Positions 35,301 to 44,524 of a DNA stretch of 64,000 bases are shown piece by piece; the stretch's first letter is position 1; each line of letters opens with the position of its first letter. Origin of the DNA: Pseudoscleropodium purum. Its lineage: Eukaryota > Streptophyta > Bryopsida > Hypnales > Brachytheciaceae. The position numbers were made by a program, and so were the translations under genes. Location of the stretch: assembly GCA_963969395.1 (NCBI GenBank), contig OZ017802.1, forward strand, positions 2,358,501 to 2,422,500. Direction: 5' to 3'. The notes beneath the pieces were generated by a model that was not told where the DNA came from, ran no database searches, and worked only from the letters and a program-made list of their open reading frames with translations.

Positions 35301-37548
35301 TTTTTTTGTACTCAAAAAAATTCTTCAACTTACTGATCTCGTTAAGGCGCAAACAGGTGTTTGTGTCTAGAAGTTTAGGATTCCATAGCTTCGCAACACC
35401 GACGCATAAAGTTTCAATTTCTGCTGTTCGCTCAACAAGCGGTGTGTTCTGCAAAAAAACATTTGATTTTTGGCTCATTTACTGTGGGTACAAAAAATGC
35501 GGTGATAATTGAAAAGAACAGTATAAAGTACAAAACATGAAAGAGAATAGTACACCCGGGTATTCAATCTAAGTTCGCTAACATGACTGAAATAATGTGA
35601 AAATGTAAAGTGAAGCGGGAACATCAATTAAAGTATATCGTACCTGAGCTCACGTGTTCACCCACCAATCACAAAATGCTCGCTCAATTTTCTCAAGAAG
35701 AAGGCCATCGAAGTGCATTTGAAGCAGACAGCTGGTAAGACCTTGTGGGTCGTCGAGGGACTTTGGATCGGCCAAGTGATGCGCTTCCCCATCCTTGATC
35801 AGGTAATACAAACCTGAAACTGGAACTTCCTCCGGTGGAACACCAAGACCGCCTTCATTTTGCAGAGTGAAAGTATTGGCCACAGAACGTGCCCGTTCCA
35901 CCACCATCTCGAGCGGAGTCTTCTGTAGAATTACTTGGAAGAAGTAGATTAGGAAGTTGCAATTATTGGTCGTAAAGAAATGATACATGCGAAAAGTCTG
36001 AAAGTATGAAATGAGAAAAAGAATAGGTTAATTAGTACCTCGATACTCGCATGCAGTTTAGGGCACGCAGGTTTTTGTTCTTGAGGTGCAGAACCTGGAG
36101 TTGGACAAACGGCTAAAAGCATTTCGGTGTCGGCACACTCGTTTTGTTTCTGTCTTTTCGATGTAGTTGCAGTGGCCGATGGAAATCCTTTGTCGCACTC
36201 TTGTACAGACTTTCGCTTTGACGATCCAGCGCCTGGAATTTGAGGTGGACCTCTGCTGATTCCATCCGCTAAATCTCTCTGGCCATCCGAGGAGCCGCTG
36301 CCTGGCAGGACCTGCAACTTCGAACCTCTGCCATCCACATCCTTCAACTTCACCAATTGGTAGACTACATCGACCGGAGGGTTGACACGAGCAGTGCGTG
36401 TGGAAATCCTTCTGGTGCTGCTATCTGGTTTGGGCCTCTTTGTTTTCTTCGCGGTACAGTGGGCATCGGTTGGGAGCGTACTTGGACTTTTCCCGGGCTG
36501 GGCAGGTGCAAGGATCTGGCCTCGGAGATGGCAGATCCGATTAAGCTCGTCTTGGTCACTACGTGCCCAAACAGGATACATCTTCAACGGGTCCGGCCCA
36601 TTGTAGGCAGGGCATGAATCTTTGATGCGGTGGTAGTTCAGTGCGCTCTTATCTTTGAAGTCCACATCGCAATGTTTGTAGAAAAAAGGGAATCAGGTTG
36701 TAAATCCTCGCAACTCCTATCGGCGGCATTGAACGTGAGCCTCGATGGTGAGGTCCTCGTATTCTTGTTCGGTGTACAGGGCGACCATGATCATCCGGCT
36801 CATTGAGCCCGTACACTTCCAGACGCTCTGGTTGTTGAAAGTAACCTGAAAAAAACATCAATCCATAACAATCAAACGTAAGAAAGAACAGAGGTTGTAA
36901 GGAGAAACTGCACGACGACGATGAAGACATGGAAAAAATACGTAACTTGGACCTAATCGGTGCAATTCTAAACCCTGAAATGTAAAAACTCACCCCTTCT
37001 ATCTTCCCGTTCGGAGCACTGAGGATGAGGTCTCGGTATTTTTTCAAACCCCAAGCTTCTACGAATTTCCACTCCTTCTTGGCAATGAGGGGACATTTTT
37101 TGCCATCGCACAAGTAATACAAATCCTCTAGCTTTGGTTCAAGCCAGAAATCCCCTCGATCAACACCCCTGGACGACTGTAGTTGCTTATTCGAGACCTT
37201 TGTTTTTGTGCACACAGCTTTCAGTTTACTCAAAGTTACCTGATCAAAGTCGTCATCGGTGTCTTCCGCTGTAGAGGTCGTCGTCTGTGTTGCTTCCGAG
37301 CTGCTCACTTTTTCCATGTCGATCGCAATGCTGAGGTACTTTGCAGTCACTGTTTGGTCAAACCAATGCACGTACTTCTGCCTTGCAACAATGTCTGCAA
37401 GGCAATTGATGCCCTTCTCGCTCGGCACTGCAGCGCTATTGTCTTCAGTTACTTGCTGAACAACTGCATATGCTTTTGCAATTTCCGAGGAAGCCCCACT
37501 GCTGTCGTCGTAAGCAATGCTCTGCAGACACAATGGAGACGAACCCAT
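32342..37548 (-). pseudogene. MULE-borne gene for a ~1,450-residue protein with C-terminal Ulp1-type protease
   Basis: Minus-strand exons by eye: 37,548-36,994, 36,845-36,039, 35,922-35,644, 35,448-34,597, 34,511-33,607, 33,498-32,856 and 32,662-32,342, all with GT...AG introns and consistent phase. Predicted parts: an unknown N-terminal region; a Cys/His pattern (KHCDVDF...LNYHRIKDSC); a coiled-coil-prone segment in the 35,448-34,597 exon; an acidic, low-complexity linker; a C48-like protease with His in SKHWSLAV (33,150), Asp in LHFDSLM (33,105), Gln in NCPQQW (32,949) and Cys in WECGWY (32,928); and a basic tail (RSRRTSKKHK) like a nuclear signal. Ulp1 proteases cleave SUMO-type conjugates. 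In-frame stops occur at 36,717 (TAG), 36,693 (TGA), 35,650 (TGA, two codons before the donor) and 32,997 (TAG). The start is uncertain; 37,548 is the first in-frame ATG but lies in a possible intron ending CTGCAG. Confidence 0.75.
32856..33498 (-). other. Ulp1/C48 protease domain exon
   Basis: This exon carries all four hallmark residues of the Ulp1 fold (His 33,150-33,152, Asp 33,105-33,107, Gln 32,949-32,951, Cys 32,928-32,930) in the right order and roughly the usual spacing. One in-frame TAG at 32,997-32,999 lies between the Asp and the Gln/Cys. Reading continues in the same frame on both sides, so this looks like a point nonsense change. The alternative, an intron here, would have to be under 60 bp. 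Confidence 0.8.
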
Positions 37549-38010
37549 CGAAAAGTAACCAGAAACTCAATGGAAACCGTAAATGCGCACAAGAAATTGA
37601 CAAAAAACCCATCTACAACCGCGCCCACTAAAAAACCAACTTCAATAACAACGACAGAGCACTCAATGTAACCAGAAAACACCCACGTTAACCTAAAAGT
37701 GTAGAAGAAGAAAAAACAATAAACCTAAACTTTGCCTCGACATTGCCATTACAGTGAAAATACCTGCGATTGTCGACACACAGAGTGCGGCGTGTAAACA
37801 TCGACCTTACAGAACACACCCGAAACCCTAGAGCAGCTAGCGACACGCAGACAGAACAAGCAGAACAAGAGTAAACACAAAACGGCGACATAATGGCGAC
37901 GAGGACGAAAGACGTTCAATCAAGACGAAATGTATCCGACGCGGACGGCAACTTGAAGGCGACGATCGTTCGACCGTAACGGCCGGTCTTCGCAAGATTT
38001 TCGTCCAAGC
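37549..38010 (-). promoter_or_regulatory. Right subterminal region of the MULE
   Basis: Presumed promoter and leader of the Ulp1-type gene. CAGAAC hexamers lie at 37,810, 37,852 and 37,861, that is, GTTCTG pointing inward from this end, mirroring the left end. On the minus strand, AATCGCAG/GTATTT near 37,768 could be a donor of a leader intron whose acceptor is CTGCAG near 37,525. Confidence 0.4.
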
Positions 38011-38074
38011 AGTGAGGCCCACCAGGCTAAATCGAGCGACCGTGGGTTTCGTTGGAGACCATTTAGCGCGACGC
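38011..38074 (-). repeat. Right terminal inverted repeat of the MULE
   Basis: It mirrors 23,642-23,705 with one mismatch in 64 bp. The outermost bases are ...ATTTAGCGCGACGC. Confidence 0.93.
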
Positions 38075-38083
38075 GACAACTAA
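38075..38083. repeat. Right 9-bp target-site duplication of the MULE
   Basis: GACAACTAA, identical to 23,633-23,641 and directly abutting the terminal GCGCGACGC of the element. Confidence 0.9.
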
Positions 38084-38648
38084 CCACGCAACCCTTAAAC
38101 TTACCAAGTGGCCTGACCACTGCATTGACTTGGCACCAATACACGGAATGACGGAACCGGCAATTGGACGGGGCACGTGTCACTCTTTCAATGGTCCTAC
38201 TTGTCAACAACTCATACGTCTCAAATCCCGGAGACCTGGCCCTGTGGCTCAAGCCAGTCTCCAAGTCCCTTCAAGTCACTTCGGTGTTGTGAAGGCTGTC
38301 AAGCACGGCAGGGCGTCGCAGCAACACTGAGCCCATTCGTGGCTCTTCCACAAACAAAAACTCAAACTGTTGGAAGACCCATTGCAAGTCCCAGCTGACT
38401 TCGTCATATTTGAAGGCAGGGGAAGATTGAAATTTTGAAAGAAAATTCGCTATTCCTTTCACAAGAGGAAATGAATTTTTTTTTTTTTTTAAATTTTTAA
38501 ATTTCTTATAAATGGAATGAATATTGTGTTATTTCTGAATTTTCAAAAGTGGAAATAACAGATAATTTTGTAACATCATTTAGAGGAGCTCACTTCCATG
38601 ACTGCTCAATTGAATGGAAATTGATGTGGGTACTATTACACTGAAAAC
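38084..38648. other. Right flank of the MULE
   Basis: Up to about 38,420 the DNA is GC-richer than the general intergenic background, then it becomes AT-rich. I recognise no gene or domain in any frame. It may be the other half of the pre-insertion locus at 23,430-23,632. Confidence 0.4.
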
Positions 38649-38967
38649 CATTAGATGGTATTTGAGGCCTCCAACAGTCCGTTTCGGGCGTGTTCCCGTC
38701 ATTGTTCTCCCACTGTTCTCCGCAATGAATAGTACAATCGGCTATTTTCCAAAAAAGAATTTAAAAATACATATGTATTTATAAAATAATTTAATTCTTA
38801 GAATGCAAAAAAAGGTTGAAATTTATAAAATAATAAAATAATAAAAAATTGGGCAATGACATGGCACTCTCTTGGCCATGTCAAATTGCACCACTAGTCG
38901 CGTTCACTGCATTCTCAAGGCCACAGATTGCTTGTAGTCTCTTAGAGGCCTCAAATTTCATCTAATG
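38649..38967. mobile_element. MITE with CATTAG...CTAATG ends, copy 1
   Basis: The ends CATTAGATGGTATTTGAGG and CCTCAAATTTCATCTAATG are inverted repeats. The interior contains GTGTTCCC and GCATTC text shared with elements at 61,628-61,897 and about 57,026-57,343. It is non-coding. I could not define a clear target duplication, so the superfamily is left open. Confidence 0.6.
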
Positions 38968-39673
38968 ACCTAAAACTATCAATTTAAGGAATTCAACATA
39001 GATCGAGGAACTTTTTCTTAAAAAAAATATTTTGTAGTATTAGCAAGTGAAAATCATGAATATTTAAAAGATTAGATTTTTCGGATATGATATGTAATTT
39101 TTATATAGTTGCACCCTAAATTAAACTCTGCAAAAATCTACAAATATCATGCGTCAATAAATGAAAAGTAAAATGTGTCTTACATTTGCATTAGCAAATT
39201 AAAATCAAATATTTGTATGACACCTTAATAGATGGTCATGGGCAGTTTTAGTCGTAGTTTAGAGTATACAAATGGAGGTAGGGATGGTTGTAGATGTTTC
39301 TACCTTAGAACTATCACTTTTTGCTACTAAGCCTAGTTAGTATTATTATATTGGTCAAATTTTCATATTTTCTTGTTGGCGAGTGAAAAGGTATTCCAAT
39401 GTACCAAAGAATTTGACATTTGGATACGAAATGCAAAAATTATAAAGTTTCAAGGTTTTTTGGGAGGTAGATGTTTTATAATCATTGCTTTAACATAAGT
39501 ACATATTGATTTTGGAGATGTATACACACTCATAATGATTTTAGATAGGTTGTGATTTAGGATTCACCTAATTTATGGCTCCTAGTATGTGACTTTGATA
39601 TCACCCTTAGGATGCGATTGTTTTGAATTTTTTTCAAGAAACTCTCATTTAAATTTGTTTGGATCATGTAGGT
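38968..39673. other. AT-rich intergenic DNA
   Basis: I see no feature in this stretch that I can support. Confidence 0.5.
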
Positions 39674-39677
39674 TTAA

Positions 39678-40590
39678 CCCCTAAAGGACCGAGGCCTTTT
39701 TCTACCCCAAAACATTGAAAACTGCCATTTCTATAGCAAAGAGTAAAAAAAAAATTTAATTGTTTTTTTTCCACATATAAGCATAGGAACCTACACCTCA
39801 ATAGTATAAAAAAAGTGTGGAAAAAATTTCAGAATTTTTCACTGCACAAATTGCAAGATATTTGCGTTTAAAAAGTAAAAAACAAGTTTTTCAACACATT
39901 GTGGGACTGGATTTTTTGACTTCGAACATTTTTAACTGAAAATTTTTGCACTAAAGATTTTTGAGCTTTAAATTTTTATAGTGGAGAATTGAGTTGAGAG
40001 GCTAGAGAAAAAAAAGAAATTCAAAAAAACTTAGTTTTCATTCTTAAAAAAATTGTTAAATAGAAGTAGGTACAAGATAGAAGGAAAACCTAAAATATTC
40101 ATATATTTTAGATGGAATTAAAAAGCACTAATTCCAATGGTGAGATTGTTCTAGCAAGTAAACTAAACCATTCAAAATAAAAAAATTTGAAAAATTGCAT
40201 TCAGAAATGAATCCTACAAGTTATTTTTTTCAAGAAGATGCTCTAACTACCCAAAAAACAAGAATGTCCATAACTTTCTCATAAAAAATCCAAATGAAAT
40301 GAATCAAATCTACTGTGATAAAAAAAAATATAATCTATGAGGAAATTTTTTTTTTGTTTAAATTCAAATTTTTGCAAATTTTTTTTTGCTGCCCGAACTG
40401 CCCTCCGTCCCCTTATTTGGTCATAACTATTGTTCCCGGGCACTAATTGTGAAAAAAATTATACTCTCATAAAGCTTATTAGTTTTTCTATCTTCAAAAA
40501 AAGTATAAGAAAATCACGACAAAAATTCAGCTTGTAGGTACCTGCCCAAAATCCCATTTGTTCCCCGAAGGGACAATGGTCCTTTAGGGG
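39678..40590. mobile_element. TTAA-bounded element, family A, 913 bp
   Basis: It starts CCCCTAAAGGACC after TTAA (39,674-39,677) and ends CTTTAGGGG, followed by TACA where an intact copy has TTAA. The interior aligns with 18,648-19,745 in the same orientation (shared: ATTCCAATGGTGA, GAATCCTACAAGTTATTTTT) but lacks the hAT-like MITE, so it serves as the unoccupied counterpart of that site. It is non-coding. Confidence 0.7.
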
Positions 40591-43500
40591 TACATGATCA
40601 ACTAAACCACTAAAGCTTCATGATTATATTTCATAGAAAACCAATCTAAAATAATTGTATTTGGTACAAAAATTAGTAAAAATGAGTTAGTTTTGGAGTT
40701 ATATTATAGGATCTTGCCTTACAATAGTGATAATTGTCAATTTCAAATGAATTTTTTAGTCAAATACTAACAAATTGTAAAATTTCAAGGGTACACGTGG
40801 CACTATCCCATTGGTTGTTAAGAATTTACAAAAAATTTGAAAGGGATACACACATAATTTTTCCTATTGGTTGTAAAACTTTCAAACAAACCCTTGGTAT
40901 GAATTGAATTTATGAATTTAACATACAATGCCAACCCAATCATCCATATTTGTATAGGTTAGAAACCTATAAAATTTGCAAACCATATGGGATATATGTG
41001 TGTTTTGTGCTTGTGAATATGTATGTATTCCATATTTGTATTATGTATCCTATGAGCATATTTGTATCCATATTTTGTAGTTTGAAATCGTATATACAAA
41101 CATACATATTTATTTATTGTAACCATATCCGTATTTGGTATTCCATGTTCTATGAGTGTATCTATATCCATATTTGTATTTTGTATCCAAATTTGGATGG
41201 CCAAAATTGTTTGTTCCATAAGGATCAACAACTAAATTGTTGTTTTTTAAACTTTTTTAAGACAATCAACAACATTTAGGGGGGCAAGGAAAATTTCCTA
41301 AACTTAGATCAATAGCTCTTGATTTTTCCAAAGGAGAGGGAGAAGGAAATGAAACACAAACATCATGTTTGCATTTTTTTGGTATGTAATATTAGGAGAA
41401 TGCATGGTAAAATTTTTGGTACCATTGACAACCAATAGATTGCAAAATAATAGTATTTGAAATGGAAAAAGAGATAATTTTGCAAGCAAGCTTCCAAATG
41501 ACGCTTAAAATAAGATCAACAATCTTTGAATTTTCTTTGCTTCAAATGTTTGCACTATGGATATTTGAGGAGGGGTTTTAATTGAATTTGAAAATTGATT
41601 TGAAAATCTATAGGGGTCCATATGAAATAATCCAAAAATAATCATTTTCATTCTTTAAAATTCATTAAGTAGGAAGAGATATGAGACAAGATTTTAAAAA
41701 CCTCAATTGCTAATAATTCTAATATAAAATTGAAAAATGTCAATCCAAATTGAATTACATGGAAATTTTTGTTGAAAGTAATCTAATACTAGTAGAAACA
41801 TGATTCAAATTGACTAAGTAAATGACTCACAAGAAGTCCTACATAACAAATTTGACTACCAATGGGTTTTCTCACAGTCATTTTCCATAGTTTCTTCTAA
41901 TGCAAACTAAGTTCACCATTTTGATTTTGAAAATTGTAAGAAATTATAAAATAACATACATTATATGTTATTTTTTCTACAGAATTACATAATTGCAAGA
42001 AAAAATAGAAATTCACATTAGTTTTTGAACTTTCCAAACAACATTGAATGCATTAATTCAAAGCTCCTCATCTAAGAGTTGACTTACATATTCAATAAAA
42101 GAAACTGACAAAATACTTTCTTTTTTAATGAATTTTTTTCATTGAAAAAAATTCATTTATAGCTTAGTTTTACGCTTATGAGGACAACATCACATTCTTT
42201 TTCTAGAATCCCAATGGAAAAATTTACACTTAAGAAAGTTTGTACATTCCTAAATCTTCAAAGAAAGTCTTTAAAAATCAATATAAAATTGACATTGGAA
42301 GAACTTGAACAAAATCTTTAAAAGTTATTTGAAGATGTTGAAATTCATGAGGATAACCAAATGATCTAATAGGTCTAGACAAAACTTGTTGGTATTCCAT
42401 ATATATCATTACAATAGACATTATGTTATTTATTATTCACGAACAAAATTATCTACATAGTGAAATTTGATATGATAGTTAAATATATTTTTCAAATCAG
42501 TTTAAAAATACTTTACTGTGACAATTCATCCAAAACTTGATTTATAGTTTTAGCATTTGAATATTTTATTAGAGGCTAATGTATCATCTTACATTCATTA
42601 GTATATAATAGTTAATCATGAAAATATCATTATTTCCACTAATAGTATAATTTTGTACACTTCAATAATAATCTATACTTTGTGTTCATTACTTCATTGC
42701 AAAAGTTAAGCAATTTAAAAAATTTCAATGAGTGTTAAAGAACAATCCATTTGATTTTATACAAAAATAAATAAATGTTTAGCTACAAAATTGTCATCCA
42801 AAAATGTTGTCTAGAAATGGAAAGCACCTACAAATAGGTAATGCAAAATCATTAGAGGTTAATATCAATCAATCACAAAAGGCTAAATTCAGCCTAATAA
42901 TGGTAAAGGTATACTGGGTGTAAAAATAAAACAACGATTGAATAAACTTTCACACTATTCTTCATAACTACTTGTGCATCCCGAAGAAATTTAATATTTA
43001 TTGAACTGTCTTTATTACATTTATAAATTTCTTGTCCCTTTTTCAATAACAAATGAAAGTTTTGCACTAGACTATTTAGTATTTTTTACATCCAATCTCG
43101 TGAAATAAAAATTTATGACTACAAATCAAATGTAATTTAAATGACTTAATTAAGCTCAAAAATGACATTCGAACAATGGTGATTGTTCTCAATTCATTCC
43201 AATCAAACTATTGCTTAAAAAGAGATCCACATAAATTGATTGTACCAATTGGTAGTGGAGATAAGCCCAAAGTTAAAGGGAAAGGGATATGTCCTTTGAT
43301 AGTACTATCGAAAAAATTATAATAGTCAAACAAAGAAATCTTTTAATTTGGAAAGGTCATGTTTGAAGAGTTGGGGCACTCAGGGTTAAAGTATGTGCAT
43401 TAACAATCATCACTATTTAAAATGTGACCTCTACATTTGGACCAAAATACAATTGTAAACCTAAACATTAATGACATAATGTATACAATGAGAAATAAGA

Positions 43501-44100
43501 AAGCCAAATGTCAATTTTTGATACACCTACAAATTTTACTTTGAAATTTCATAATTTAATCATAAATTGTCTAAATAATGCATACAAAACTCCCTTATAA
43601 TCCTCTTTCACTTACCAATAAGATCCAATTGAAATAATTTACAACAATTAAATAATAATAATTTTTCTTTGTTGCTATAAGAGTCATTTGTGGATGCACT
43701 AACTTTAGGATTAAATTATTCAACTTTTATGAAATATTGGTACGCTTATTAGTCCTAATAGTATGTGTGACACTAATTTTTAAAGTCACACTATTCATAA
43801 TTAGTCCAGGTTGGAATATTATTGTAATTTATTAATTTATCAATTTCTTTTTATGGTGACTCTAATTTTTGATTTGACACTAATTTCCTACCTTCATTAA
43901 TAGGAAAATCATTAATGGAAGTCACAATTTCAAGATCTCAATTCGGCAAATTTGTTGAACACTTGATGTGGCAATGAATTTTGTCCACTCAAAATGGTGA
44001 GCACAAAATTTTAGTGAACTCATTGAATGCATTTTGACTCCCCCTCAAAATAAATTTTGTGGTGACTCTAATTTGCTACATAACACTAATTTCCTCCCCT
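40591..44100. other. AT-rich intergenic DNA
   Basis: About 40,930-41,210 has degenerate repeats of CATATTTGTATT and TATCC motifs, which explain the open frames on both strands there. The rest shows nothing that I can name. Confidence 0.5.
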
Positions 44101-44128
44101 CACTAATAGAACAAATCACTGTACTGTA

Positions 44129-44161
44129 GTTCCGTTTCGTATCGTCATACAGAAACGGAAC
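44129..44161. promoter_or_regulatory. 10-bp inverted repeat upstream of PFK
   Basis: GTTCCGTTTC (44,129-44,138) and GAAACGGAAC (44,152-44,161) are perfect inverted repeats around a 13-bp spacer, at the point where AT-rich DNA gives way to the GC-richer PFK upstream region. A role in transcription is inference. Confidence 0.35.
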
Positions 44162-44163
44162 GC

Positions 44164-44237
44164 CCAAGTCACCACAACACTCTCGGTACCTGCGTACTAC
44201 GGAGTACCTCCCAAGTCACGAGTTACTACCAAGTCAC
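44164..44237 (+). promoter_or_regulatory. Three direct CCAAGTCAC repeats upstream of PFK
   Basis: CCAAGTCAC occurs at 44,164, 44,211 and 44,229, about 290-360 bp before the PFK start codon. Repeated short motifs at this distance may be binding sites, but I cannot assign a factor. Confidence 0.35.
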
Positions 44238-44524
44238 GAATGGTCAGAAGGTTGGTCCTTCAGTCCCGCCTTCCGGAGAAAAAAGCGACAGGTGCGAGTT
44301 GGCGCATCGCAGAGGCACTTGGAGTCTTGGAGTGCGTATCCTCGATGCATATTGTTTGAGTACACCGATCGACCCTAGTTCCTCAAACTTCCTGTCTCGA
44401 AACACTGAAACTTCTATTTCCTGACTGAGACTTTAGCTCCATCATCGCTGTGAAAATTGTACGAGTTTTGTTGTAATCTTCTTCCAATTTGGTTGAGGAG
44501 CAGAGCTTCCGAATTCGGTTGGAA

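Larger units (their letters stand above)
23642..38074. mobile_element. 14.4-kb Mutator-like element (MULE) with transposase and Ulp1-protease genes
   Basis: The ends are a 61-bp perfect TIR (64 bp with one mismatch), starting GCGTCGCGCTAAATGG. A perfect 9-bp TSD, GACAACTAA, lies directly outside both ends. The interior holds a plus-strand DDE transposase with a SWIM zinc finger and a convergent minus-strand gene ending in a Ulp1-type cysteine protease, separated by a spacer with a small frame and an A-rich minisatellite. Long TIRs, a 9-bp TSD, a MULE-type catalytic domain and a Ulp1 partner all fit the Mutator superfamily, in which elements carrying Ulp1-like genes are known. KDZ/Zisupton elements combine similar domains and are the main alternative. 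Both genes are interrupted, so this copy is probably not autonomous. Confidence 0.92.

Noticed and set aside
33585..36617. Several plus-strand frames of 60-120 codons
   Set aside because: They are antisense to the well-phased minus-strand exons of the Ulp1-type gene and carry no motifs.
24368..37548. Alternative genetic code or RNA editing to explain the in-frame stops
   Set aside because: PFK and the membrane-protein gene use standard codons and stops, and nuclear mRNA editing of this type is not expected in plants. Point decay of a methylated transposon is simpler.
38130..38398. 66-73 codon frames right of the MULE
   Set aside because: Overlapping frames in a GC-richer stretch with no motif, no splice context and frames of similar length on both strands.
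40950..41279. Overlapping frames on both strands (109 and 90 codons)
   Set aside because: They come from degenerate CATATTTGTAT-type repeats. Both translations are low-complexity Tyr/Ile/Cys or Asn/Ile repeats.
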